DNA of 64,000 bases from Bacteroidales bacterium (GTDB lineage: Bacteria > Bacteroidota > Bacteroidia > Bacteroidales > F082), in assembly GCA_017531225.1 (NCBI GenBank), contig JAFXLL010000010.1, forward strand, positions 310,001-374,000, written 5' to 3'. The notes under the pieces are model-generated. The model was not told the origin of the DNA. It searched no databases and worked only from the letters and a program-made list of their open reading frames with translations. Positions 42,301-51,015 of the stretch are shown here, piece by piece (within the stretch, counting starts at the first letter, position 1; each line of letters starts with the position of its first letter). The translations under genes were made by a program, and so were the position numbers.

Positions 42301-44198
42301 CCATGACTGCTGAATCGGATACACTGACGACAGGTGAATATATGGTATATGGCGACGTGACCGTCACACAACGCATCAGAATCATCGGCGATGTCGTGCT
42401 GAATCTTGGTGCGGGCAACACGCTTACCGCCAAGAAAGGCATTGAACTGAGCGAGGGCAACAAACTGACCATCAACGGACCTGGCTCACTGATTATCGAC
42501 GACTGCAATGACAACAAATCGGGTATTGGAGCCGTGCGTGTGGGCACCCTTGTCATCAACGGTGGCTACCTCAATGTAAAGGGTCATGCTACAGCAGCCG
42601 GATTGGGTGGCGATTATAACAACACTTCGGGTGGAAGCATCACCATCAATGGCGGCGTGGTCATTGCCGAGGGCGGAGTTTTTTCCGCAGGCATAGGCGG
42701 TGGTGTAAGCGACTTAGACCAGTCTGGTGTATGCGGCGATATCGTCATCAATGGCGGTCAGGTAACTGTAGGTTCTAGCATTGGGTTCTTTGGGATTGGT
42801 ATTGGACCTGGATATAGAATTCTTGGAGGACCTACTAAGAGCGGAACGCTGACCATCGGCTGGACCAACCCCAACGACTTCGTCAAAAGCATCGGTCACA
42901 TTTATAGAGGAGAGACTTTTTTGAATAGCGTTACTTTTGTCGAGGGCAAACGATTCTTCATTGATGGCACACAGACCATCGCCACTGCCGCAGACATCGA
43001 AGGCAATAAGATTGTACCTGCCATGACGACTGTCATTAATGGCTACGTCGAAGGCAACGACGGTTGGGCCTTCATCGCTTCGCCAGTAGTTGAAAACATA
43101 GCTCCTTCGACGGTCGGTAACCTCCTTGGTAATGTGATTCCAGAGTCAAATCCAGTGCAATACGACTTCGACCTCTACCGCTTGAATCCGAGTAGTGTCA
43201 TGTGGGAGAACTACCATCAGCACAACACACAGGAGGATCCTTTCATGCTCGTCAACGGCCAAGGCTACCTCTATGCCACCAGGGAAACCAAGACTTTGAT
43301 GTTCCCCGGCACCTACAACACCGGCACAGAGAAGGTGATTGAGGACTTGCCTAAAGGCTTCAACCTCGTGGGCAACCCGTTCATTGTGGAGGCTTACGCA
43401 AACAGAAGCTATTACAAGATGAATGCCGTAGGCGATGATATTGAAATTGTTGAAAACTATGCTGAAAACCCAATACCAGCCTGCACAGGCGTTGTGGTGA
43501 AAACCGAGACCGCAGGTGAAAGCGTCACCTTCAGAACTTCGGCGCCAAATCAGCAGTCGTCAGCCAATAATGGCAGTTTGCAGATGACTCTTGTGAAAGG
43601 CAGCCTCGACACCCGCGACGCGAAGGTGCACGACAAGGCCATAGTGAGCTTCAACGAAGGCAGCAATCTCGAGAAATTTGTCTTCAATTATGAACACGCT
43701 AAGCTGTATATTCCGCAGAACGGACAAGACTACGCCATCGCCCACAGCGACCAGCAAGGCGAAATGCCGCTCAACTTCAAGGCCGCCACAAACGGCGAAT
43801 ACACGATTGCGGTCAGCCACGAGAACGTGGAATTAGGCTATTTGCACCTCATCGACAACCTCGCCGGCACCGACGTGGACTTGCTGCAAACGCCGAGCTA
43901 CACCTTTACCGCCAGAAATGATGACTACGCCTCACGCTTCCGCTTAGTGTTCGTGTCCAACGACGCCCAACTTGGTGGCGAGGGCAGCGACGACTTCGCC
44001 TTCATCAGCAACGGACAAATCATCCTCACTGGTGTAACCGGCAACAGCGTGCTGCAAGTCATCGACCTCACTGGCCGCGTGCTCGCCTCCTACAAGGGCG
44101 CCAACCGCATCGGCACGAGCGGACTGGTCGCCGGAGTTTATGTTTTGAGAATCATCAACGGAGACGATGTGAAGACTCAGAAAATCGTTATCAAATAA
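36306..44198 (+). CDS. Giant T9SS-secreted adhesin-like protein (paralogue 1)
   Basis: About 2630 residues. ATG at 36306 gives a clean signal peptide (MTKKLLLFIALLCAVAQGAW, ending AQ); an upstream in-frame ATG at 36279 lies inside a 14-bp direct repeat (36276-36289 and 36303-36316) that duplicates the start site. Residues about 120-370 are glycine-rich with GGNGG, GGSGG and GGGG runs. Four copies of a GLUG-like module follow (starting near residues 390, 970, 1315 and 1660), each with a start like AGTAESPYLL or GTEEDPYLI, SGKY.kL, and MVG or CGY. INGG-type beta-helix repeats lie at about 770-900 and 2015-2200 (TIIINGGNINVHGG). YDG/MBG-like strands (VTGKGSYSGTENFTFSI) link the modules. The end has GFNLVGNPF, GYLHLIDNLAGTDVDLL and a T9SS sorting domain (SNGQIILTG to KTQKIVIK). 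It should be exported and surface-bound; adhesion is inferred. Confidence 0.9.
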   Translation: MTKKLLLFIALLCAVAQGAWAQNSWDEVYAMTQTTSTDWTALAGSTTGQTLGSVGNTTYYYANSNLSFTNSNAGGSGLTIQGTVYLYIPSGTTLTCTGANASGTTGGGAGIELTEGNTLCLIGSGTVNATGGNAANGGNGGNGGNASGVWNEWTSTGAGGNGGNGGGGAGAGIGTRGGNGGSGGNGGSGYTYSDWKAHNGTNGTSGSAGSTAGAMGTIYVYQATGTAVAVNATGGVAGSTGGSGGNRGRGRIDDEGYNYSVSGGGGGGGGGFGGAASNIGTGGPGGGGGGGAGGAQDWKSSGYYDVTAYGGHGGQNANGSYVADGTEALTSRLAMEAGLVDTNYDGWDDDDANPPSGAATFGSGGSGGGCGNASSNGSAVSLALWPTSGAGTAESPYLLDNAAEWNTFATNVNNGISFNGKYIQLNNSISVSTMVGLCEESPYAPRPFSGTFLGNGKTLTVSISSSATGTGTNEQGVAPFHYIKGATIKDLTVAGTIASASYYTAGIVGFAHGSNLIEGCTVSATLNISNNYAGGIIGHAMNSITTVKDCFFKGTFNGVSGSRINIGAIWGWCNSAIGVLQNCWEKGTYNNITSMHPMGLMAAATTGTVTTTSCLYVNQQIGTPTNANTIVGASQVSTSAPGSGIYGPVMTPDNSVYYLPCVVSGIKDKYVRTGSAIVPDIVVTCNEIALENGTDYEVTIANNVNLGTAQVTVTGKGSYSGTENFTFSIVDYEIVNSAITRLQNKAYKVIKDTRIDWDRVVVEGDVILILGEGTTLEVPFGIEVSAGNSLTIEGPGTLRITGWLSPCAGIGADNPGTIIINGGNINVHGGMNSAGLGGSQSSTGAGRVIINGGVVSARGDGYAVGIGAGGLGKCCDIVINGGQVTAKPGNFGKKGIGVGDDYADLSGTLTIGWTHPDDSIRSIGGNRLANVTFVNGKQFVYEGTQDIATGANFNTGGDKKIVPFIATGTLPGDGTEENPYSISTTADWNAFVANVITGNSYSGKYVALTDDISVTQKCGYVSQTTLSRAFSGTFLGNNKIITATINDMSTDYGTALFSYINGATIKNLTVAGSITSSNRYAAGLVSYAEGTNLIEKCYVTATLNIKSDYAGGIIGHGMTSATTIKESIFAGTFNGIGGNRANVGGIWGWSTDGTPTLQSCLEAGNYNNISSMHPMGLQGEKGTIENSYYVHTQIGSPANACIVSGALQAYTSAPDNEIYWQFTAADSHNYYLTCTVNDVLSSYEWQTGSPDISFTPVVKGVTGEALTLGTDYTAKLDGNAVTSFPITINSAGTHTLIFTGKGNYYTGSKTFSIVLHGPFAGAGTSEDNPYLINNATDWAYLADNVAYEKDYSGKYFKLTANIEVTEMVGTITHDFKGTFDGGGKTLTFTKGTSERPFAEDHCAPFRSVDGATIKNLKVTGNIYSFKKYAAGLVARSNGTTNISSCVVGTVIHSGITGDGTHGGIIGHPYGPLTISECVYNGRLLTYNGTTQCGGFVGWYNNNNVTVNNSLYAPNTSITPAAGETDITDGATFVRGSNIDAYCYYTQALGDAQGIQVFATLPSNEVCIQAQALDGNMYYHPCTVSGVAATYSLKDNPSITLAVTGLNSALTLNTDYTATLNGAAVQQSTISITAGGYYTLILTGIPDDYTGSKQITFVVTHDLPGTGTEEDPYLISSAANWNQFAVNVASGMDYSGKYVKLNADINVTSMVGTSEHPFKGIFLGDDNFTLTFTAGSSSAPVNEEYCAPFRYVRGATIENLKVGGDIYMSKKFAAGLVSRTLDTTNITNCIVSTVIHSSIAGDGTHGGIVSMPSAKLNMTGCVYDGRLFTTNGTNCCAGLIGWHNGCVINFSNSFYIPNTGITPAAGETAITNGATIVRGRNATQTCYYAETLGEAQGTRIYVSHGNDFYKKITANSHTYYQLCTISNVTDAYQYTGEDITIVPTVKAADGTKLTNDTDYTYAFDPTPVNEIGDYTLTITAKGSDCVGSKSISFAVTNIKPMTAESDTLTTGEYMVYGDVTVTQRIRIIGDVVLNLGAGNTLTAKKGIELSEGNKLTINGPGSLIIDDCNDNKSGIGAVRVGTLVINGGYLNVKGHATAAGLGGDYNNTSGGSITINGGVVIAEGGVFSAGIGGGVSDLDQSGVCGDIVINGGQVTVGSSIGFFGIGIGPGYRILGGPTKSGTLTIGWTNPNDFVKSIGHIYRGETFLNSVTFVEGKRFFIDGTQTIATAADIEGNKIVPAMTTVINGYVEGNDGWAFIASPVVENIAPSTVGNLLGNVIPESNPVQYDFDLYRLNPSSVMWENYHQHNTQEDPFMLVNGQGYLYATRETKTLMFPGTYNTGTEKVIEDLPKGFNLVGNPFIVEAYANRSYYKMNAVGDDIEIVENYAENPIPACTGVVVKTETAGESVTFRTSAPNQQSSANNGSLQMTLVKGSLDTRDAKVHDKAIVSFNEGSNLEKFVFNYEHAKLYIPQNGQDYAIAHSDQQGEMPLNFKAATNGEYTIAVSHENVELGYLHLIDNLAGTDVDLLQTPSYTFTARNDDYASRFRLVFVSNDAQLGGEGSDDFAFISNGQIILTGVTGNSVLQVIDLTGRVLASYKGANRIGTSGLVAGVYVLRIINGDDVKTQKIVIK

Positions 44199-44217
44199 TA
44201 TTTTAGAATTTATAGAT

Positions 44218-47200
44218 ATGAAAAAGTTAGCATTAACTCTCGCAATCATCCTCGGCATCGCCCTCGGCGCATCAGCCCAAAACGGCGGCCTGTTCGGCAA
44301 AGGTCCAAGCAGGGACATGGACTATGAATACGGCACCCGTGAAGGCGAAGGTCCCATGATCAACTTGCCCGGCTCGCATGGCTCCACCGACGATGCCGAC
44401 GTACCCTTGGGCGGCGGCATTGCCCTGCTCACCGGCCTTGGCGCGGCCTACTTAGTGGCCAAAAAGCGCAAAAACGCCCAACGCGGCGCCATGATGGCGC
44501 TCCTCGCCCTGCTCGCTTTCGGGCCGACGGCGTGGGCACAAAACAGTTGGGAGGAAGTTTATGCACTGACGCAGACCACCTCAGGCGACTGGACAGCCAT
44601 TAATCCAGGCTCCACCTCGGGGCATACGCTAGGTAGCACGGGTAACACCACGTACTATTATGTCAATTCAAATCTCAGCTTCACCAACAGCAACGTTGGC
44701 GGCAGCGGCCTTAAAATTCAGGGCACGGTGTATCTCTACGTGCCTGAGGGCGTGACCCTCACCTGCACGGGCGCCAACGCCAACGGACAGACTGGCGCCG
44801 GTGCGGGCATCGAGCTGGCCTCAGGCAACACCCTCTATCTCCTCGGCGGCGGCACGGTGAATGCCACGGGCGGCAACGCTGCCAATGGCGGCAGCGGCGG
44901 CACAGGCGGTGACGCAACAGGATCTAAAGGTGATTGGACCCAAACAGGTGCGGGTGGCACTGGTGGCACTGGTGGCGGCGGCGCCGGTGCAGGCATCGGC
45001 ACACGCGGTGGTGCTGGCGGCAGCGGCGGTAGCGGCGGTGCTGGCTATATGTATAATAACGGTGCACAGGATGATACGCAAAATGGAACCCATGGTTCTG
45101 CAGGTAGTGCCGGTTCTACCGCTGGCGCGATGGGCAATCTCTATTGGCTCCAGTCTTTCGTCCATATGACTGCCACGGGCGGCAGCCAAGGAACAAGCGG
45201 TGGTAGTGGCGGTCAGCGTGGCCGTGGCTATGCATACGATGGATATAGTTATAACGTTTCTGTAGCCGGTGGCGGCGGAGGTGGCGGCGGCGGCTTCGGC
45301 GGTGCAGCCAGCAACATCGGTACCGGTGGCCCCGGCGGAGGTGGCGGCGGCGGCGGAGCCGGCGGCGCACAGGATTGGAAGCCCAACTCTACCGGTGGAT
45401 TTTATGATGTAACTGCCTACGGAGGCAAAGGCGGTCAAAATGCTAATGGTGAATATGCTGCCGATGGTACAGAAGCTGCCACTAATGGTACTGCGAACAA
45501 CCAAGGCTGGGTCACTGTCGAGAACGGCAGCGCTAATAGCTGGTATTCTGCAAGTGGTGCTTGTACTTTTGGCAATGGCGGCAGCGGTGGCGCCTGTGGA
45601 AATACCAGCACCAGTATTACCATAGTCACCAGCGAGATGACCACTATGACCTCGGGCATCTATACGGTATTAACGGATGTCACCATCTCAAATCGTATCA
45701 CCATCGAAGGCAACGTCGTGCTGAACCTCGGCGAAGGTGCCACCCTCCATGCTCCCAAAGGCATCGATGTGAGCATAGGCAATAGCCTGATAATCAACGG
45801 CCCGGGCACACTGACCATCGACGGCTGCGACAATGATAAGGCGGGTATCGGTGCCAAGAATGTGGGCACGCTCACCATCAATGGCGGTATCATCAACGTA
45901 AGAGGCGGAGCAAATGGAGCAGGCATCGGTGGCAACGCGTGGAACGAAGGTGGCGGCACCATCACTATCAATGGCGGCATCGTGAATGCCAATGGTGGTT
46001 ATGGCGCCGCCGGCATAGGCGGCGGTATAAGCGGCGGCAACACCTATAACAATGGACAAGGAACAGGCATGTGTGGCAACGTTTACATCTATGGCGGCCA
46101 AGTGACGGCCGTTGGTGGATCTAAGGCTGCAGGCATTGGCCCGGGTGTGTGTACTGATATTTTTTGTTTGCACCCCCCAATTAGCGGCAATCTCACCATC
46201 GGCTGGACCAATCCTGAAGATTTCCTCTATAACAGTGGTTTCTACTCTCAAAACGGCAGTTATTACAATCAAACATTGAGCGGCATCAGCTTTGTCGAAG
46301 GCAAGCAATTTATCATCGAGGGCCTTGGCGAGATTGCCAATCCATCCCTCCCCACCAACTTCGGCTCCAGGAAGATACTTCCTCTCGTCGACCAGGCCAC
46401 GGCGCTTCCAGGCTCGGGCTCTCTGAGCGACCCATACCGCATCAGCAACCTCTCAGACTGGATGAAACTGGCTGTCAACGTGAATGGCGGCACAAAGAAC
46501 TATAGCGGTGAATATGTGCGGCTTGAGAACGACCTCAGCGTATCAATCATGGTGGGCAAGGACGAGACCAACTCGTTCCAGGGCACCTTCCTCGGCAACA
46601 ACAAGACGCTGACCTTCAGCTATAGCACATGGGAAGAGAACACGGCACCTTTCCGCGTCACCAAAAATGCCACCATCAAGGACCTCAAGGTGGCAGGCAG
46701 CATCAGCACCTCCGCCAAGTTTGCAGCAGGACTCGCCAGCCGCACCTTCGGAACTACCAGTATCACCAACTGCCAGGTGGACACCTATATACATAGCAAC
46801 ATCAACGGCGACGGCACCCATGGCGGCATCGTGGCCATGCCGAGCGGCACACTTAACATTGAGGGTTGCGCCTTCACCGGCCGTCTGCTGACCAACAAAG
46901 GAACCCACAGCTGTGGCGGCTTCGTGGGCTGGCACAACAGCTCAACCATCAGCGTCATCAATTCGCTCTATGCCCCAAGCAGCAGCATACCTTCAGGCTG
47001 GTCGGCCATCACCGGCGGTGCCACCTTCGTGCGCGGCGGCTCGCCAACAATCAACAACTGCTACTACACCGAGAAGCTGGGCGACGTCCAGGGTTCGCTT
47101 GTATTAGTATATCCCTCCGACCCAGGCAATCTAGGCAACGTGGTACAGGCCTACAGCACACTGACGGCATACACCAACGGTATCTTCTGCGACGACATAT

Positions 47201-50067
47201 ATTATTTGAAGGCCGCCACCTTTAGCGGTGCAGGCAATGAGGGCTCCCCATACCTCATCAGTAATGAATTCGAATGGAAGTCTTTCGCCGCCTATGTCAA
47301 TAGCGGCTCCAACACCTACAGCGGCAAGTACATGAAGCTGACCGCCGACATCAGCGTGACTGAGATGGTGGGCAGCAGCGAGGGCAACTCGTTCCAGGGC
47401 ACCTTCCTCGGCGACGGCGTTCACACGCTGACCTTCACCCAAGGCACGTCAGAGAGCGCCTTCAACGAACAAAACTGCGCCCCGTTCCGCTATGTCAACG
47501 GAGCCACTATCCGCGACCTTAAGGTGGCAGGCTACATATACACCTCACAGAAGCTTGCGGCAGGACTTGTCAGCAGACCATACGGCACGACGAACATCAC
47601 CAACTGCCAGGTCAGCACAGTCATCTATAGCAGCGTCAACGGTGACAGTGCCCATGGCGGCATCGTTGCTATGCCAAGCGGCACACTTAACTTCGCAGGC
47701 TGCGTTTACACTGGCCATCTGCTGACCAATAACGGCTCCATAAACTGCGGCGGCTTCCTGGGCTGGTACAACAGCGCGACCGTCAGCGCCACCAACTCTC
47801 TCTATGTCCCAAGTGGCAGCATAGCAGACGGCTGGTCGGCCATCACTGACGGAGTCACTTTCGTGCGAGGAGGCAGCCCAACCATCAACAACAGCTACTA
47901 CACCGAAGCATTGGGAACGGAACAGGGCAAGATGGTTTATACTATCACCACCACTGTCCCTACCAACCTCGGCACCCTTAAGGCGGACTACAGCATGCTG
48001 AAGGCATACACTAACGGCATCCTCTACGACGGCACGTATTACGTTACTCGAGCCCTCAACGGTACAGGCACGGAGGGCAGCCCATACATCATCGCCGATG
48101 CTGACGACTGGGGAACTTTCGTCTATAACGTCAACAATGGCTATAACAACTACAATGGCGAGTTCGTGAGACTGGATGCCAATATCAACATTTCCCAAAC
48201 AATTGGATTACGCGACAACCGTCCATTTAGCGGCACCTTCCTCGGCAATGGCAACACCATCACGGCAAGCATCATCAGCACGACGACCGGCGAGGGTGCC
48301 AATGAGCAAGGTGTGGCTCCGTTCCACTATATCAATAACGCCACTATCAAGGACTTGACAGTGGCTGGTTCCATTGCCTCAGCAAGCTACCACACCTCAG
48401 GAATCGTGGGCTTCGCCAATGGCACCAATACGATAGAGGGCTGCGTTGTCACGGCCACGCTCAACATCAGCAACAACTACGCCGGCGGTATCATCGGTCA
48501 CGGACTGAGTTCCAACACCACCATCCGAGGCTGCGTCTTTGCCGGCACCATCAACGGTGTGGGTGATGACCGTGAGAACATCGGCGGCATCTGGGGCTGG
48601 AGCAACTCCGGCACACCTACCTTAGAAGATTGCTTAGAGGCTGGTACATACACCAATATTGCCTCCATGCACCCCATGGGCTTGCAGAAGGACGCCGGCA
48701 CCATCACCAACTGCTACTACGTAACACCCCAAATTGGCGAGCCCAGCAACGCCTGCACCGTCAGCGGTGCTGTGCAAGCTCTCACCGATGAGGAAATACA
48801 GCCTTTGGGCGAACCTGTCGCCACCTATAGTACCAGCGGCATCAACGTTTACGCAAATGGAATCAGCTACGGCGGCAATTTCTATTATCATCCCGACAAG
48901 AACATCAAGCTCACCGTGCAAGGCTATGGCAATAGCACCGAAAGCGACCATTGGGCGTTCATCGCCTCGCCCGTCGCCGGAAGCATTGGTGCCACGGCGG
49001 TCAGCAATTTGGAGGCTGACAACGCAACCGACTTCGACCTTTACCGCTTCAACCCAAGCGCGGATTTGGAATGGGAAAACTGGAAGCAAGAAGGCAATCA
49101 TCATCATTTCAACCTTGAGAACGGCCAAGGCTACCTCTACGCCACCAAGGAAACCAAGACATTGGTCTTCAGCGGCATGTTCAACACGGGTGACACAAAG
49201 CCCATTGAGAACCTGCCGCAAGGCTTCAACCTTGTGGGCAACCCGTTCACGGTGGATGCCTACGTCAGCAAGCCTTACTATACGCTGAACGAAGACGGCT
49301 CGGTCATCGTGGCCCAACCGAATGGAACCACAACTCCCATCGCGCCTTGCCATGGCGTTATCGTGAAAGTGGACGGAAACGAAAGCGTCACCTTCAGCAA
49401 GACGGCTCCCGCCGCCACTGCCAACCAAAGCCTGTTGAACATCACGGTTGCGGAGCAAAAGTCAGGCACACGCGGCGCTTCGACAGGCTCAGCGACCGCC
49501 ATCGACAACGCCATTGTGCGCTTCGGCGAGGGAGAGCAGTTGGGCAAGTTCCATTTCGGTAATCCAAGCGCCAACATCTGCATCCCGCAGGGCGGAAAGG
49601 AATATGCTGTGGCCAACGTCTCTACAAACGAGATTCCCGTCAATTTCAAGGCCACGAAGGATGGCGAATACACCATTTCCTTCAATCCTGAGAACGTGGA
49701 ATTCGACTATCTGCACCTGATTGACAACCTCACTGGATCGGACGTGAACTTGCTGCAAACGCCGAGCTACACCTTCACGGCACGCAATGACGACTACGAG
49801 AGCCGCTTCCGCCTGGTGTTCGTGGCCAACGACGCCGACCTCGGCGGTGAAGGAAACGATGACTTCGCTTTCATCAGCAACGGTCAATTCATCATCACCA
49901 GCGAAGGCACGTTGCAGATTATTGACATGATGGGACGAGTAATTGTTACAAAGCAACTGTCAACTACAAACTCCCAACTCCCAACTGCCAACTTCAAAGC
50001 AGGTGTCTACGTGCTGCGACTGGTCAATGGCGATAATATTAAAACACAAAAGATTGTTATTAAATAA
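44218..50067 (+). CDS. Giant T9SS-secreted adhesin-like protein (paralogue 2) with small-protein fusion
   Basis: A 1949-residue protein made of two units. Residues 1-90 are a complete small tail-anchored protein: signal peptide (ALGASAQ), NGGLFGKG, HGSTDDADVPLGGGIALLTG, GLGAAYLVAKKRKN. The stop expected there is missing. From about residue 92 the frame runs into a second signal peptide (MMALLALLAFGPTAWAQ), then NSWEEVYALTQTTSGDW, as in the 36306 protein. After the Gly-rich region (about 185-475) come INGG repeats (about 500-700), three GLUG-like modules starting near 725, 1005 and 1285, the shared GFNLVGNPF and YLHLIDNLTGSDVNLLQ segments, and a T9SS sorting domain (SNGQFIITSEGTLQIIDMMG to KTQKIVIK). 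ATG at 44491 or 44494 could start the second unit alone. It lies 19 bp after paralogue 1. Confidence 0.88.
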   Translation: MKKLALTLAIILGIALGASAQNGGLFGKGPSRDMDYEYGTREGEGPMINLPGSHGSTDDADVPLGGGIALLTGLGAAYLVAKKRKNAQRGAMMALLALLAFGPTAWAQNSWEEVYALTQTTSGDWTAINPGSTSGHTLGSTGNTTYYYVNSNLSFTNSNVGGSGLKIQGTVYLYVPEGVTLTCTGANANGQTGAGAGIELASGNTLYLLGGGTVNATGGNAANGGSGGTGGDATGSKGDWTQTGAGGTGGTGGGGAGAGIGTRGGAGGSGGSGGAGYMYNNGAQDDTQNGTHGSAGSAGSTAGAMGNLYWLQSFVHMTATGGSQGTSGGSGGQRGRGYAYDGYSYNVSVAGGGGGGGGGFGGAASNIGTGGPGGGGGGGGAGGAQDWKPNSTGGFYDVTAYGGKGGQNANGEYAADGTEAATNGTANNQGWVTVENGSANSWYSASGACTFGNGGSGGACGNTSTSITIVTSEMTTMTSGIYTVLTDVTISNRITIEGNVVLNLGEGATLHAPKGIDVSIGNSLIINGPGTLTIDGCDNDKAGIGAKNVGTLTINGGIINVRGGANGAGIGGNAWNEGGGTITINGGIVNANGGYGAAGIGGGISGGNTYNNGQGTGMCGNVYIYGGQVTAVGGSKAAGIGPGVCTDIFCLHPPISGNLTIGWTNPEDFLYNSGFYSQNGSYYNQTLSGISFVEGKQFIIEGLGEIANPSLPTNFGSRKILPLVDQATALPGSGSLSDPYRISNLSDWMKLAVNVNGGTKNYSGEYVRLENDLSVSIMVGKDETNSFQGTFLGNNKTLTFSYSTWEENTAPFRVTKNATIKDLKVAGSISTSAKFAAGLASRTFGTTSITNCQVDTYIHSNINGDGTHGGIVAMPSGTLNIEGCAFTGRLLTNKGTHSCGGFVGWHNSSTISVINSLYAPSSSIPSGWSAITGGATFVRGGSPTINNCYYTEKLGDVQGSLVLVYPSDPGNLGNVVQAYSTLTAYTNGIFCDDIYYLKAATFSGAGNEGSPYLISNEFEWKSFAAYVNSGSNTYSGKYMKLTADISVTEMVGSSEGNSFQGTFLGDGVHTLTFTQGTSESAFNEQNCAPFRYVNGATIRDLKVAGYIYTSQKLAAGLVSRPYGTTNITNCQVSTVIYSSVNGDSAHGGIVAMPSGTLNFAGCVYTGHLLTNNGSINCGGFLGWYNSATVSATNSLYVPSGSIADGWSAITDGVTFVRGGSPTINNSYYTEALGTEQGKMVYTITTTVPTNLGTLKADYSMLKAYTNGILYDGTYYVTRALNGTGTEGSPYIIADADDWGTFVYNVNNGYNNYNGEFVRLDANINISQTIGLRDNRPFSGTFLGNGNTITASIISTTTGEGANEQGVAPFHYINNATIKDLTVAGSIASASYHTSGIVGFANGTNTIEGCVVTATLNISNNYAGGIIGHGLSSNTTIRGCVFAGTINGVGDDRENIGGIWGWSNSGTPTLEDCLEAGTYTNIASMHPMGLQKDAGTITNCYYVTPQIGEPSNACTVSGAVQALTDEEIQPLGEPVATYSTSGINVYANGISYGGNFYYHPDKNIKLTVQGYGNSTESDHWAFIASPVAGSIGATAVSNLEADNATDFDLYRFNPSADLEWENWKQEGNHHHFNLENGQGYLYATKETKTLVFSGMFNTGDTKPIENLPQGFNLVGNPFTVDAYVSKPYYTLNEDGSVIVAQPNGTTTPIAPCHGVIVKVDGNESVTFSKTAPAATANQSLLNITVAEQKSGTRGASTGSATAIDNAIVRFGEGEQLGKFHFGNPSANICIPQGGKEYAVANVSTNEIPVNFKATKDGEYTISFNPENVEFDYLHLIDNLTGSDVNLLQTPSYTFTARNDDYESRFRLVFVANDADLGGEGNDDFAFISNGQFIITSEGTLQIIDMMGRVIVTKQLSTTNSQLPTANFKAGVYVLRLVNGDNIKTQKIVIK
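49955..49999 (+). repeat. CAACT/CCAACT short repeats near the sorting domain
   Basis: Several 7-bp CAACTCC- or CAACTAC-type copies lie within the codons of the 44218 protein that link the last strands of its sorting domain (TKQLSTTNSQLPTANF). The reading frame is kept. Confidence 0.5.
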
Positions 50068-50082
50068 TTTAATCAAACTATT

Positions 50083-50871
50083 ATGAAAAAGTTCTTTTCA
50101 TTGGTGTTGGCCGCCACCATTATTTGCGGCGCAATGACATTCACCTCATGTTCAAAAAACAAAGACAATGTGGCCGATAAGATCATCGGCAAGTGGCTTA
50201 ACGTTGAATCAGCCGGATTACCGCTCACCGCTGACATTCTTTCGGTATCAACCTTCGTCAAGGAAGGCTCCGAATACAAGTGCTATTACAGCATATCGGA
50301 GGCGGATTACGATGTGTGGTTTTACAAGAAACAGGCCGATGTGAAGGTTGATGGCAATACCATCATGGTAACCTTGAAAGTGGACAACATCACAACGGTG
50401 GAAGAGATGACCGACATCACCGTTAACGGCGACGACCTATATTACAAAGGCAAGACCACGCTGTATATTAACGGTGAGGAGATTGCTTCATACGGCCCTT
50501 GTCAGGAGCACTACGTCAAGGTTAACGACGACTTCTCTCAAATCGTCATTGGCCGCTGGGAAGGAACCGTCACCAGCGACGAACCGGATTTCACGCCTTA
50601 TCCAATCTGCGAGAAATACCTCGCCGACGGCACTAACATCGAATATGAGCTCGTAGACGGGCAATGGGTGGAAGTAGAAACGGAATACGCCGATTATTTC
50701 GTCGACGGCAGCCTGTTGTGCACGCGCTGGCAATATCCAGGATGTGAAGAAGAACGTGAGAACAGCGTTTTAGTGTCATACTCCAACGATACGTTGATCG
50801 CAAAGGAAGTGGTCCTGCGTCATGGCAATCTTTACACCGAAACCAGTACCCTGACCAAGGTCAGTGAGTAA
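50083..50871 (+). CDS. Lipoprotein of unknown function (lipocalin-like)
   Basis: A 262-residue protein with a lipoprotein signal (MTFTSCSKNK, Cys near 23). It begins the mature part with NVADKIIGKWLNVES, an N-terminal pattern common in lipocalin-like Bacteroidota lipoproteins, and repeats the idea at IGRWEGTVTSDEPDF near residue 155, so the protein may hold two related barrels. Strand-rich segments alternate with short charged turns. It follows the giant protein at 44218 by 15 bp and is followed by a strong terminator. Function unknown. Confidence 0.82.
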   Translation: MKKFFSLVLAATIICGAMTFTSCSKNKDNVADKIIGKWLNVESAGLPLTADILSVSTFVKEGSEYKCYYSISEADYDVWFYKKQADVKVDGNTIMVTLKVDNITTVEEMTDITVNGDDLYYKGKTTLYINGEEIASYGPCQEHYVKVNDDFSQIVIGRWEGTVTSDEPDFTPYPICEKYLADGTNIEYELVDGQWVEVETEYADYFVDGSLLCTRWQYPGCEEERENSVLVSYSNDTLIAKEVVLRHGNLYTETSTLTKVSE

Positions 50872-50896
50872 ATCATGACAATAAATGATACCGTAG

Positions 50897-50925
50897 GGAC
50901 GCGGCGATGCCGCGTCCTTTTTTTT
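50897..50925 (+). terminator. Rho-independent terminator
   Basis: GGACGCGGC (50897-50905) pairs perfectly with GCCGCGTCC (50909-50917) around a GAT loop, followed by eight T (50918-50925). It ends the secreted-protein operon. Confidence 0.92.
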
Positions 50926-50933
50926 ATGCGACA

Positions 50934-50965
50934 TTTGCTTTTCTAATGAAAAAGGGGTAAATTTG
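50934..50965 (+). promoter_or_regulatory. Promoter of the amidohydrolase cluster, TTTG-N20-TAAATTTG
   Basis: TTTG at 50934-50937 and TAAATTTG at 50958-50965 are 20 bp apart. It is among the best promoter matches in the window, about 50 bp upstream of the first amidohydrolase at 51016, whose leader has AAAGGA about 11 bp before ATG. Confidence 0.75.
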
Positions 50966-51015
50966 CGTCTAAAATTAAAAGTGTTTAACTAAAAAATAAA
51001 GAAAGGAAACCCAAC

